The position numbers and the translations under genes are program-made. The notes below the pieces were generated by a model. The model ran no database searches. It saw only the letters and a program-made list of their open reading frames with translations, and had not been told where the DNA came from. Positions 24,819-33,688 of a stretch of DNA of 64,000 nucleotides are shown piece after piece. The DNA comes from Phaeocystidibacter luteus (GTDB lineage Bacteria > Bacteroidota > Bacteroidia > Flavobacteriales > Schleiferiaceae), in assembly GCF_008933115.1 (NCBI RefSeq), contig NZ_WBVO01000001.1:186001-250000 (forward strand). Direction: 5' to 3'. Positions within the stretch are counted from its first letter, which is position 1; every line of letters starts with the position of its first letter.

Positions 24819-27308
24819 ATGATTGAGCAATCGAAACAATCACGCTCCGCCTCTGGTAACGCAGACGAGTCATTTGATATCAAGTCAATTATCTTTAAGT
24901 ATCTGAATTACTGGCCGCTATTCATTGTGTCCGCGCTGTTCTGTTTAATGATAGCCTTCACAGTGAATCGATATACTACCAGAATCTTCACAACATCGAC
25001 TACCGTATTGGTTAAAGATGGCGGTGGTGGTGGAAGCACGGGGGTAGAAGGAGTGATGAGCGCCATTGGTTATTACAACCCAAGACTGAAATTTGAGAAT
25101 GAGGTGGTGATCCTCGAGAGCTATGAGCTACTCAAAAGAACGCTCAATACCCTTGATTTCGGTGTTTCTTACAAGTCCAGTGGTCGTTTCGTAAGTGGTG
25201 AGATTTATAGAGATCGACTTTACACGGTAGAGATTGACTCTTCGCACCGTCAAGTTATTAGCTCGGAGTATACCGTTGAAATTCTAAACAAAGGTGGAGA
25301 TATTCGTCTGTCTATTGATATAGCCGATGCTCCTACGTACTACGATTTCTCGGAATACAAAGTGATTAATGGACCGGTAATAGATAGCAAAGAGTACACT
25401 TTCGAAACTAAACTGAATGAATGGATAGAGTGGGAAGGCGGAAGATTTCGTCTTAAGCCTACTTTGCGATTTCTTGACTATGAAGCTTCGGAACCTACTG
25501 TTCAATCTTTCAGATTCCTAGCGTTTGAGAAAGTGCTCCTTGAGTACAAGAACAAGTTGAGAGTTGAGCCAACAGCCATTGATGCAAGTGCCATTGATAT
25601 TCAGCTTGACGGAGCCGAATCCTATAAAAGCGAAGTGCTACTTGAAGCGTTAGTTAGCGAGTACATCAAGATGGGGCTTGAAGAGAAGACCCACCAAGCT
25701 GAAGCAACAATAAACTTTATCTCTGCCCAGCTTGAAAGGGTTGAGGATAGCTTGAGTAGAGTAGAAGGAGAACGCGAAGAGTTCAGATTAAACAAGCGCG
25801 TGGTTGATTTATCCTTGCGCGGACAAGCAGTGGCAGATCGATTGTATGAGCTAGATAAAGAACGCAGCGAACAGCTTGCCCGCCAGCAGTACTACGAGTA
25901 CATTTTAGCTGGAGTTGATTCAAGAAAAGACTTCACAGAAATCGTTGCTCCTAGTACAATGGGGATTGAAGATCCCTTGTTGATTAGCTTGGTAGAGCGA
26001 CTCCAAACACTGTATTCTGAAAGAAATGCTGCACTTCTTGGTGCGACGGAGGCAAACCCGATTGTACGCAGAATTAACGCTCAAATTAATGTAGCTAGAG
26101 AATCATTGCGTGAGAACCTTCTCAACATTATCGAAGGCTCCAAAATGTCAATTCAAGATTTGACTAAGCGCGTTGCAATGATTGATGAAGAGATATCCGA
26201 CCTTCCTTCGTTAGAGCGTGACTATCTTCAAATCGAAAGAAGATATACGGTAAACAATGAGCTCTTCACCTACTTGATGCAGAAGTACGCCGAAGCTGGT
26301 ATTGCCAAGGCATCTGTTCAGCCAGGTCAAAGGGTTATCGACGCGCCGCGTACCTCGAAATCTCCTATTGCGCCAAAGTCGACATTGAACTATGCGATTG
26401 GACTTGTTCTTGGATTGGTCATTCCGATTATCATTATCTATTTGAGAGATCTTTTCCGTACAAAGATTAGCAACGAACACGATTTGGTGACCGCTACATC
26501 GGCAAGTGTCATTGGCCGCTTAGGTTACAACAGCAAGATGAGCAACCTCGTGGTTCTCGAGTCACCTAAATCTGCCATGGCAGAGTCCTATCGCTCACTT
26601 CGAGCGGGTGTGCAGTACGTGAACACAGAAAACAAGAAGCCTTACATCATCCTAGTTACTTCGAGTATTTCTGGTGAAGGAAAAACATTCGTGAGTATTA
26701 ACCTGGCTTCTATTCTTTCCTTGGGTGGCCACAAGACAATTCTAATCGGACTCGATTTAAGAAAGCCGAGAATTTTTAATGACTTTGAATTGAGCAACGA
26801 AGTTGGTTTGTCTAACTTCCTTTCCAGCGATTGTGCTTACGCAGATATTATCCAAAAGACAACACACAGCGAGAATTTGGATATCATCTCGGCCGGACCA
26901 GTTCCACCGAACCCGAGCGAGTTGATTATCTCTCCTAAATTCAATCAGCTGATAGAAGACCTCAAGAAGGATTACGAATATATCGTGTTCGATACTCCAC
27001 CAATCGGAATCGTTGCTGATACTTTCGAAGTGTTCAAACATTCCGATCTCAACTTGTTTGTGGTTCGCCAGAACTATACCGACAAGGGATTAGTGAAGGC
27101 CATGAATGAGGTTATTCACAGCAGAGGGTTGAGCAACATCTACGTTGTCTTCAATGACGTCCAAGTTCGTTCAGGATATGGATATGGCTACGGCTATGGC
27201 TACGGTTACGGCTATGGCTACGGCTATGGCTATGGATACTTCGGTGATGATCCTACTGAGTCTTCTGGTTTGGTTTCCAGACTGTTCAAACGGAACCGAC
27301 GTAAATAG
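24819..27308 (+). CDS. wzc: Wzc-type polysaccharide co-polymerase and tyrosine kinase
   Basis: An 829-residue inner-membrane protein that controls polysaccharide length and export by autophosphorylation. The Wzz-type domain has membrane helix 1 near residues 30-50 and helix 2 near 525-545, with a periplasmic coiled-coil region between. The cytoplasmic BY-kinase domain has Walker A (SISGEGKTF, about 614-622), Walker A' (GLDLRKPR, about 644) and Walker B (YIVFDTPP, about 720). The tail has eleven consecutive Gly-Tyr pairs (27174-27239), a Tyr cluster likely to be the phosphorylation site, then a basic end. The ATG at 24819 was preferred over a TTG at 24810 that overlaps the wza stop. Confidence 0.95.
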   Translation: MIEQSKQSRSASGNADESFDIKSIIFKYLNYWPLFIVSALFCLMIAFTVNRYTTRIFTTSTTVLVKDGGGGGSTGVEGVMSAIGYYNPRLKFENEVVILESYELLKRTLNTLDFGVSYKSSGRFVSGEIYRDRLYTVEIDSSHRQVISSEYTVEILNKGGDIRLSIDIADAPTYYDFSEYKVINGPVIDSKEYTFETKLNEWIEWEGGRFRLKPTLRFLDYEASEPTVQSFRFLAFEKVLLEYKNKLRVEPTAIDASAIDIQLDGAESYKSEVLLEALVSEYIKMGLEEKTHQAEATINFISAQLERVEDSLSRVEGEREEFRLNKRVVDLSLRGQAVADRLYELDKERSEQLARQQYYEYILAGVDSRKDFTEIVAPSTMGIEDPLLISLVERLQTLYSERNAALLGATEANPIVRRINAQINVARESLRENLLNIIEGSKMSIQDLTKRVAMIDEEISDLPSLERDYLQIERRYTVNNELFTYLMQKYAEAGIAKASVQPGQRVIDAPRTSKSPIAPKSTLNYAIGLVLGLVIPIIIIYLRDLFRTKISNEHDLVTATSASVIGRLGYNSKMSNLVVLESPKSAMAESYRSLRAGVQYVNTENKKPYIILVTSSISGEGKTFVSINLASILSLGGHKTILIGLDLRKPRIFNDFELSNEVGLSNFLSSDCAYADIIQKTTHSENLDIISAGPVPPNPSELIISPKFNQLIEDLKKDYEYIVFDTPPIGIVADTFEVFKHSDLNLFVVRQNYTDKGLVKAMNEVIHSRGLSNIYVVFNDVQVRSGYGYGYGYGYGYGYGYGYGYGYFGDDPTESSGLVSRLFKRNRRK
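27174..27239 (+). repeat. Eleven Gly-Tyr codon pairs in the wzc tail
   Basis: A 6-bp coding repeat (GGN TAY) occurs eleven times, with mixed GGA/GGC/GGT and TAT/TAC codons. Such a repeat can lose or gain units by slippage without shifting the frame. Confidence 0.95.
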
Positions 27309-27356
27309 ATTAATACTTTCTTAACTGTAAGTTTAGCATGTTTGAGGATGTTTGAG

Positions 27357-27364
27357 TAATTTTG
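27357..27364 (+). promoter_or_regulatory. -7 element before the winged-helix gene
   Basis: TAATTTTG matches TAnnTTTG and ends 26 bases before the ATG at 27391. No TTG is found at the usual -33 position. It would allow the sugar genes to be expressed separately from wza-wzc. Confidence 0.5.
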
Positions 27365-27390
27365 TTACTTGAATAAGAGTTCAATCTTGC

Positions 27391-27960
27391 ATGCTAGATA
27401 CACTTATCACATCAAAAACGCGCCTCAAGCTCCTGCTTAAGCTATTCCTGAACCCCAGTACCAGTGGGTATTTACAAGGATTGGCTAGCGAGTTCGGTGA
27501 GAGTAGTAATGCCATTCGCGTTGAGCTCAATAGGTTTGAAGATGCTGGCTTATTATCCAGCGAATTTCAAGGCAGAAAGAGATTCTACAAGGCCAATCGA
27601 AATCACTCCATGTTCATCGATATCCAAAATATACTCAAGAAGTATGTTGGGATTGATGCTATCGTCGAGAACATCGTAGCGCGGACAGGCAATCTTCAGG
27701 AAGTGTATATCGAAGGCGATCTTGCTCAGGGCAAGGTTTCGTCCATCATTGACCTAGTTCTCGTTGGTGAGGAACTAGACCGGATATACATCGCCTCTCT
27801 GATTTCTAAAGCGGAGAAAATGCTGAACAAGAGAATCAGATATGTATGTCTGAGCTCTTCTGAAATCTCAGAATACTTTAAATCTCAATCCTCAAATTCT
27901 AAATTGCTGATTTGGAGCGATGAGAATAGAAAAAAACAACGTCAAACTAACCCAGAATAA
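27391..27960 (+). CDS. Winged-helix protein with degenerate nucleotidyltransferase-like domain
   Basis: A 189-residue protein. The N-terminal winged helix (about 1-75, ArsR/MarR-like) has KTRLKLLLKLFLNP, then a recognition-helix region SNAIRVELNRFEDAGLLSSEFQGRKRFYKAN. The C-terminal part resembles the MNT nucleotidyltransferase fold, but the G-S motif reads EGDLAQG and only one Asp remains in SIIDLVLVG, so catalysis is unlikely. Proteins of this layout occur in Bacteroidota capsule loci. It may regulate the locus, with the second domain sensing a nucleotide or partner. Its place between wzc and the sugar genes and its own -7 element fit a regulator. The function is inferred. Confidence 0.75.
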   Translation: MLDTLITSKTRLKLLLKLFLNPSTSGYLQGLASEFGESSNAIRVELNRFEDAGLLSSEFQGRKRFYKANRNHSMFIDIQNILKKYVGIDAIVENIVARTGNLQEVYIEGDLAQGKVSSIIDLVLVGEELDRIYIASLISKAEKMLNKRIRYVCLSSSEISEYFKSQSSNSKLLIWSDENRKKQRQTNPE

Positions 27961-27963
27961 CTA

Positions 27964-28314
27964 ATGAACAAGTCGTCATCTGAAACGAGGCCTTGGGGTA
28001 GCTATTTCATTCTTGAAGAGTCTGAAACTTTCAAGGTGAAAAGGATTGAAGTAAAGCCAGGCGCTCGACTATCGTATCAATATCACTTTAAGAGAGAGGA
28101 GAATTGGACCGTAGTAGGAGGGCAAGCGAAAGTGACGTTGGACGGAACAGTACATACACTGAACGTTGGTGAAAGCATTTTCATTCCAACCGAAGCGAAG
28201 CACCGAATCGCCAATGAAGGTTCTGAACTGTTGGTATTTATTGAAGTTCAGACAGGTAGCTACTTTGGGGAGGACGACATAGTACGAATTGAAGACGATT
28301 TTAATCGCGTTTAA
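27964..28314 (+). CDS. Cupin, mannose-6-phosphate isomerase type II-like
   Basis: A 116-residue single-domain cupin equivalent to the C-terminal isomerase domain of ManC/WbpW. It shows [13 protein letters not shown] at the start, [24 protein letters not shown] with metal-binding His and Glu residues, and [12 protein letters not shown] with the third His. Standalone versions are common in Bacteroidota polysaccharide loci, and could isomerise fructose-6-phosphate to mannose-6-phosphate or another sugar phosphate. No GDP-mannose pyrophosphorylase domain is attached. It is 3 bases downstream of the winged-helix gene. Confidence 0.8.
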   Translation: MNKSSSETRPWGSYFILEESETFKVKRIEVKPGARLSYQYHFKREENWTVVGGQAKVTLDGTVHTLNVGESIFIPTEAKHRIANEGSELLVFIEVQTGSYFGEDDIVRIEDDFNRV

Positions 28315-28325
28315 TAGATTATACG

Positions 28326-29624
28326 ATGGGAAAATCCATTAATGAAACAAGAATCGGAGTTATTGGACTCGGATATGTAGGATTGCCTTTAGCAGTTGAG
28401 TTTGCAAAGAAGTTTCCTACTGTTGGTTTTGATATTAACGAAGCGCGTGTAGCGGAATTAAATACGGGAATTGATTCAACACTAGAAGTTGATTCGGAGA
28501 ACCTCAAGTCTGTACTTGTGGATAGCCTACCTGAAACAGGTAATGGTCTACTCAATTCTAGTAGCCTTGAGGATTTGAAGAGTTGCAACTTCTACATTAT
28601 CACGGTTCCAACTCCTACAGATAAGCACAATAGACCTGTCCTTACACCTTTGATCAAGGCAAGTGAGACCATCGCTAAGGTCATTGACAAAGGAGATGTT
28701 GTCGTTTATGAATCAACCGTTTATCCAGGAGTTACGGAGGACGAGTGTATCCCAATCATTGAGAAGAATACAGGGTTGATCTTCAACCGTGATTTTTATG
28801 CTGGATACTCTCCAGAGCGCATTAATCCGGGTGATAAAGAACACACTGTTACAAAAATTAAGAAGGTTACTTCAGGTTCAACTGAAGAGATGGCCGAGTA
28901 TATCGACAAGGTATATCAAGAGGTTATTGTAGCAGGTACGTTCAAAGCGAGCTCTATTAAAGTGGCTGAAGCCGCTAAGGTTATTGAGAATAGCCAAAGG
29001 GATATCAATATTGCCTTCGTGAACGAGCTCTCGAAAATCTTCAACCTACTTCAGATTGACACACATGAAGTGTTGGAAGCGGCGTCTACAAAATGGAACT
29101 TCCTTCAATTTAAGCCGGGTCTAGTTGGTGGACACTGCATTGGAGTTGACCCATATTATCTCGCTCAGAAAGCGCAAGAAGTAGGTTATCACCCAGAGAT
29201 CATTCTTGCTGGTCGCAGACTGAACGACGGTATGGGGCCTTACGTGGCCACTGAAGCTGTAAAGTGGATGTTGAAGAAGGGACACAAGGTTGCTGGAGCT
29301 AAGGCTCTTATGCTTGGAATTACGTTCAAGGAGAACTGCCCTGATATTCGTAACTCAAGAGCAATCGACGTTTATCATGAGTTGAAGACTTACGATATGG
29401 ATGTTGATGTTTACGATCCATGGGCTGACAACGAGGAAGTTAAGGGAGAATATGGTATTGACTTGATTAATTCAATCGATGCAACGGATTACTCACTTAT
29501 CGTTCTTGCGGTTGCACACAAGGAATTTGGTGAAATCTCACTAGAGAAGCACGTAATAGCTGACGGAGTTATCTACGACGTTAAAGCATTCCTTCCGAAA
29601 AGTTCAGTCACTGCAAGACTCTAA
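28326..29624 (+). CDS. UDP-N-acetylhexosamine 6-dehydrogenase (WbpO/TviB-like)
   Basis: A 432-residue nucleotide-sugar dehydrogenase oxidising C6 of a UDP-HexNAc to the uronic acid in two NAD-dependent steps. It has an N-terminal Rossmann motif ([17 protein letters not shown]), [27 protein letters not shown], and the catalytic Cys in [18 protein letters not shown]. The overall pattern matches the Vi-antigen enzyme TviB and WbpO more than UDP-glucose dehydrogenase. The matching 4-epimerase (WbpP/TviC-like) is at 51655, 22 kb away in the same locus. Together they predict UDP-GalNAcA or UDP-GlcNAcA. Confidence 0.9.
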   Translation: MGKSINETRIGVIGLGYVGLPLAVEFAKKFPTVGFDINEARVAELNTGIDSTLEVDSENLKSVLVDSLPETGNGLLNSSSLEDLKSCNFYIITVPTPTDKHNRPVLTPLIKASETIAKVIDKGDVVVYESTVYPGVTEDECIPIIEKNTGLIFNRDFYAGYSPERINPGDKEHTVTKIKKVTSGSTEEMAEYIDKVYQEVIVAGTFKASSIKVAEAAKVIENSQRDINIAFVNELSKIFNLLQIDTHEVLEAASTKWNFLQFKPGLVGGHCIGVDPYYLAQKAQEVGYHPEIILAGRRLNDGMGPYVATEAVKWMLKKGHKVAGAKALMLGITFKENCPDIRNSRAIDVYHELKTYDMDVDVYDPWADNEEVKGEYGIDLINSIDATDYSLIVLAVAHKEFGEISLEKHVIADGVIYDVKAFLPKSSVTARL

Positions 29625-29654
29625 CTGTAGAGCATAAACCAAACAAAGCTATCC

Positions 29655-30854
29655 ATGGAAGAGCATAGAATTCTTTCCATCATCGGACGAGAATCTGAAT
29701 TGTTTCAATCTGATATCGATAACTGCGAAGGCGAATTGTCAAGTCAGGTCGAGCGAAGCTCATTCTTAATTCTCGGTGGTGCTGGGTCTATAGGTCAGGC
29801 CGTGACTAAGGAAATCTTCAAAAGAAATCCTAAAAAGCTCCACGTTGTCGACATCTCCGAGAACAATTTGGTTGAGTTGGTTAGGGACATCCGTAGTTCC
29901 TTCGGCTATATTGATGGTGATTTTCAAACTTTCGCACTCGATATAGGATCTTGGCAGTATGATGCCTTCATTCAGGCAGATGGGAAGTACGATTATGTGC
30001 TAAATCTTTCAGCTCTCAAACATGTGAGAAGTGAGAAGGATCCATATACACTTATGAGAATGATTGAGGTTAATGTCCTCAATACGGTTAAGACAATCAA
30101 ACAAAGTATGGAGTGCGGAGTGAAGAAATACTTCTGCGTTTCTACGGATAAGGCTGCAAACCCAGTGAATATGATGGGTGCGTCTAAGCGCATCATGGAG
30201 CTATTCCTGAACTATTACAGTCAGTTTCTTCCTATTTCTACAGCCCGATTTGCGAACGTTGCCTTCTCAGACGGTTCATTGCTACACGGATTCAATCAAC
30301 GAATCCTGAAGAATCAACCTATTGTAGCACCGAATGATGTCAAGCGATATTTCGTGATTCCAAAGGAAGCAGGTGAACTTTGTATGGTCTCATGCTTACT
30401 TGGAGAAAATCGAGATATTTTCTTCCCACAGCTTTCCGAAGATTTTGGCTTAGTGAGTTTTTCCGAAATCGCTGAACGCTATCTCCACGATCGTAACCTT
30501 GAACCTCAACTATGCTCATCAGAAGATGAAGCGAGAAGCCTCGCGTCAGCTAAAGTGAAGGGTGACAAAGCTTGGCCATGTTTGTTTACCAAGAGCGACA
30601 CTACTGGCGAAAAGCCCTATGAGGAGTTTTATACGGGCGATGAGAAGCTCGATCTGGACACCTTTGTGAACCTTGGTGTCATCAAAAACGAACTAGGATT
30701 TGATAAAGATAAATTGGACCACTTTGAGGCGGTGATTACGGATTTAAGAGCCAAAGGAGAATGGTCTAAAGACGAAATAGTAGCACTCTTTCACGAGATG
30801 ATCCCAGATTTTCAACACGAAGAGAAAGGGAAATATCTTGATCAAAAAATGTAA
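29655..30854 (+). CDS. legB: NDP-GlcNAc 4,6-dehydratase, legionaminic acid pathway (LegB-like)
   Basis: A 399-residue soluble member of the CapD/PglF dehydratase family, making the 4-keto-6-deoxy sugar that starts the legionaminic acid pathway. The Rossmann motif is LILGGAGSIGQAVTKEIF, then VLNLSALKHVRSEKDPY, and VSTDKAANPVNMMGASKRIME. The usual catalytic Tyr of SDRs is Met in this family (MMGASK), which is normal here. It lacks the membrane domain of PglF. It is followed by legC, legH, legI, legG, ptmE and legF in pathway order. With PtmE present the true substrate could be GDP-GlcNAc, as in Campylobacter. Confidence 0.88.
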   Translation: MEEHRILSIIGRESELFQSDIDNCEGELSSQVERSSFLILGGAGSIGQAVTKEIFKRNPKKLHVVDISENNLVELVRDIRSSFGYIDGDFQTFALDIGSWQYDAFIQADGKYDYVLNLSALKHVRSEKDPYTLMRMIEVNVLNTVKTIKQSMECGVKKYFCVSTDKAANPVNMMGASKRIMELFLNYYSQFLPISTARFANVAFSDGSLLHGFNQRILKNQPIVAPNDVKRYFVIPKEAGELCMVSCLLGENRDIFFPQLSEDFGLVSFSEIAERYLHDRNLEPQLCSSEDEARSLASAKVKGDKAWPCLFTKSDTTGEKPYEEFYTGDEKLDLDTFVNLGVIKNELGFDKDKLDHFEAVITDLRAKGEWSKDEIVALFHEMIPDFQHEEKGKYLDQKM

Positions 30855-30874
30855 ATCTATCTCAGGGTTAGGCA

Positions 30875-32035
30875 ATGAGCGATACGGTATACAGCAAGGC
30901 AAAAGAGTTTGTAACAGCGGTGAAGGACCTCATTCCAGCAGAGTCTTTCATTCCGTTGCACCCGCCTGTGTTTAACGGTAAGGAAAAGGAGTACCTGATA
31001 GAAACGGTAGATTCTACTTTCGTTTCTTCCGTTGGCCCATTCGTTGACAAGGTGGAAACGCAGCTCGCAAGCCTAACAGGTTGCAAGAAAGCCGTGGCGG
31101 TCGTTAACGGTACGGCAGCACTTCATACCGCTCTAAAACTTGCTGGTGTAATGAGGGAAACTGAGGTCATCACTCAATCCCTTACGTTTATTGCCACAGC
31201 CAACGCCATTTCATACCTAGGTGCCCTACCTGTTTTCTTGGACGTTGACCTCGATACAATGGGGTTGTCCCCATCTTCTGTACGCGCGTTCTTGGAAGAG
31301 TTCGGAGAGATTCGCGAGGACGGATGTTACAACAAATCAACCGGACGACGGATTTCCGCGTGTGTGCCAATGCACACCTTCGGGTTTATGACTCGTATTG
31401 AGGAATTAATCCGTGTTTGTCGGGAGTACAATATTCCTGTCGTTGAAGATGCGGCCGAAGCTTTGGGAAGCTCTTATCGTGGCAAGCCTGCCGGGAGCTT
31501 TGGTGAAATTAGTGCGTTGAGCTTCAATGGAAACAAAGTTGTAACCGCCGGTGGTGGTGGCGCTATTCTGACCACGAATGACGAATTAGGCTCGAAGGCA
31601 AAGCACATAACAACTACGGCGAAAGTCCCACATCGCTGGGAGTACAGACATGACGAGATAGGTTTTAACTATCGAATGCCGAATGTGAATGCGGCATTGC
31701 TAAGCGCGCAGTTGGAATCGCTTGACGATATATTGAAGCACAAGAAGCAATTGTTTTCCGCATATGTTTCCTCATTTGAGGCGATGGGACTCAAATTGAA
31801 TCAACCACCTGCAGAAAGCGAGTGGAACTATTGGTTAATGAGTGTGGAACTCAACTCATTTGAAGAGAGAAATGCATTCCTCGAGTATACTAACTCCAAT
31901 GGGGTTATGACAAGACCTATTTGGGAGTTGATGCATAGAATGCCAATGTTTGAGCATTGCTATAAAGACGACCAGAAGAATTCAGAGTACTTGGAAGCTC
32001 GAATCGTAAATATCCCTAGCAATGCAAGAGTCTAA
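30875..32035 (+). CDS. legC: LegC-type PLP aminotransferase
   Basis: A 386-residue DegT/DnrJ-type aminotransferase that adds the 4-amino group to the 4-keto-6-deoxy-HexNAc nucleotide. Seen are VNGTAALHTALKLAGV, VEDAAEALGSSYRGKPAGSFG, the PLP Lys in LSFNGNKVVTAGGGG, and the start FIPLHPPVFNGKEKEYL, characteristic of LegC rather than PglE. Its last 14 bases overlap the acetyltransferase gene, implying coupling. A second, PglE-like aminotransferase sits at 50414. Confidence 0.9.
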   Translation: MSDTVYSKAKEFVTAVKDLIPAESFIPLHPPVFNGKEKEYLIETVDSTFVSSVGPFVDKVETQLASLTGCKKAVAVVNGTAALHTALKLAGVMRETEVITQSLTFIATANAISYLGALPVFLDVDLDTMGLSPSSVRAFLEEFGEIREDGCYNKSTGRRISACVPMHTFGFMTRIEELIRVCREYNIPVVEDAAEALGSSYRGKPAGSFGEISALSFNGNKVVTAGGGGAILTTNDELGSKAKHITTTAKVPHRWEYRHDEIGFNYRMPNVNAALLSAQLESLDDILKHKKQLFSAYVSSFEAMGLKLNQPPAESEWNYWLMSVELNSFEERNAFLEYTNSNGVMTRPIWELMHRMPMFEHCYKDDQKNSEYLEARIVNIPSNARV

Positions 32036-32645
32036 GTACATACTTGTAGGCTACTCAGGTCACGCTTATGTAGTGGCAGAAGCTGCTATTGAGATGGGCT
32101 TGAAGCTTTCTGGATATACGGAAAGGCAGGAGTCCACTCATAATCCATTTGATTTGAGTTATTTAGGATTTGAAGGGGCAGAAGACTTTGCCTATAACGG
32201 CAGTGGACATTCATTCATTCTTGGTATAGGAAGTAATTCCATACGCACTAAAATAGCCAAGTTCCTGAGCGATAAGGGAGGTGACTTGAGCACAGTAATT
32301 CACCCCGCAGCTTCTGTTTCAAAAATGTCGACTATCGGTTCGGGTAGTTTTGTCGCTAGAGGCGCATCTATCAACCCACTTGTTGAGGTTGGAAAGAATT
32401 GCATTATAAATACTTCCAGTTCAATCGATCACGAATGTATTATTGGTGACGGGGCGCACATTGCTCCTGGAGCAGTTCTAGCCGGGAATGTAAGCGTTGG
32501 AAAAGAATCTTTTATAGGTGCTAATTCGGTGATAAAAGAAGGTGTTACCATAGGTGATAATGTCATAGTCGGTGCTGGCTGCGTAGTCACCAAGGATTTA
32601 GGAGACAATTCAAAATGGGTGGGTAATCCAGCCAGACCATTATAA
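32022..32645 (+). CDS. legH: LegH/NeuD-type sugar N-acetyltransferase
   Basis: A 207-residue left-handed beta-helix acetyltransferase that should acetylate the 4-amino group made by LegC, giving the diacetylbacillosamine nucleotide. The N-terminal Rossmann-like part has LVGYSGHAYVVAEAAIEMG; hexapeptide repeats run from about residue 90 (IHPAASVSKMSTIGSGSFVARGASINP) to the typical end DNSKWVGNPARPL. The presumed catalytic His is in SIDHECIIGDGAHIAPG. It overlaps legC and is followed by legI after 5 bases. Confidence 0.88.
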   Translation: MQESKYILVGYSGHAYVVAEAAIEMGLKLSGYTERQESTHNPFDLSYLGFEGAEDFAYNGSGHSFILGIGSNSIRTKIAKFLSDKGGDLSTVIHPAASVSKMSTIGSGSFVARGASINPLVEVGKNCIINTSSSIDHECIIGDGAHIAPGAVLAGNVSVGKESFIGANSVIKEGVTIGDNVIVGAGCVVTKDLGDNSKWVGNPARPL

Positions 32646-32650
32646 GCACT

Positions 32651-33688
32651 ATGAAGAAGAACAAACAACATACGCTCATTATTGCTGAAGCTGGGGTGAA
32701 CCATAACGGTGATATGTCTAAGGCACTTCAGCTCATTGATGCTGCGGCTGAAGCTGGAGTGGACATAGTGAAGTTTCAGACTTTCAAAGCCGATACACTT
32801 GTAAGTCCAAAAGCGAAGAAGGCTAACTATCAGCAGGATAGTCTTCCTGATGACGATCAGTCTCAGTACAAGATGCTCAAGAAGCTTGAGTTGTCCGACG
32901 ATGACCACAATGAGCTTATCGAGCATTGTTCGAAGAAAGGGCTTCAGTTTTTTTCTACTGCGTTCGACACCGAAGGATTGAAGTATTTGAATTCCTTGGG
33001 CTTTGAGCAATTCAAAGTGCCAAGCGGTGAAATCACCAATTACCCATATCTGCGAGAGCTTGCTTCTTTTGGTAAGCCAGTTATTATTTCTACAGGAATG
33101 TCGTCAATGGACGATATTGAGGCAGCCCTGAATGTACTTACCCAAGCGGGGATGTCGAAAAGTGATATCACGGTTCTCCACTGCAATACGCAGTATCCGA
33201 CGCCGATGGAGGATGTTAATCTATTGGCAATGAACCATATCAAAGATACCTTTGATGTAAACGTTGGATATTCTGATCACACCATGGGAATTGAAGTTCC
33301 TATTGCGGCCGTAGCTCTCGGTGCGACAGTTATTGAAAAGCATTTTACACTAGATAGAGGTTTACCTGGACCAGATCATAGTGCTTCCTTAGAACCGCAT
33401 GAATTGAAGCAAATGGTACAGGGTATTCGCAATATTGAACTAGCCATTTCTGGAACAGGAAAAAAGGCCGTCTCAAAAAGCGAGTCTCAGAATATAATTC
33501 CTGCTCGTAAGAGTATTCACGTGCGCCGTCAACTTCAGGCTGGCGAAGTTATCAAGGAGGAAGATTTGATTCCACTTCGTCCAGCTGTTGGAATGTCTCC
33601 TATGGAATGGGAAAATGTAGTAGGGAAGAAGGTAGTTGACACAATTGAGGCCTTCGAGCCTTTGCACGAATCAAACCTGGCTGAATGA
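32651..33688 (+). CDS. legI: N,N'-diacetyllegionaminate synthase
   Basis: A 345-residue NeuB-family synthase condensing a 6-deoxy-di-N-acetyl-mannosamine-type sugar with phosphoenolpyruvate. The TIM barrel begins LIIAEAGVNHNGDMSKALQLI and includes VDIVKFQTFKAD, PSGEITNYPYLRELASFGKPVIISTGM, VLHCNTQYPTP, GYSDHTMG and the metal/catalytic region VIEKHFTLDRGLPGPDH. A full C-terminal SAF domain is present (from RKSIHVRRQLQAGE). The SAF domain and neighbours separate it from the second synthase at 40776. It overlaps legG by ATGA. Confidence 0.93.
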   Translation: MKKNKQHTLIIAEAGVNHNGDMSKALQLIDAAAEAGVDIVKFQTFKADTLVSPKAKKANYQQDSLPDDDQSQYKMLKKLELSDDDHNELIEHCSKKGLQFFSTAFDTEGLKYLNSLGFEQFKVPSGEITNYPYLRELASFGKPVIISTGMSSMDDIEAALNVLTQAGMSKSDITVLHCNTQYPTPMEDVNLLAMNHIKDTFDVNVGYSDHTMGIEVPIAAVALGATVIEKHFTLDRGLPGPDHSASLEPHELKQMVQGIRNIELAISGTGKKAVSKSESQNIIPARKSIHVRRQLQAGEVIKEEDLIPLRPAVGMSPMEWENVVGKKVVDTIEAFEPLHESNLAE

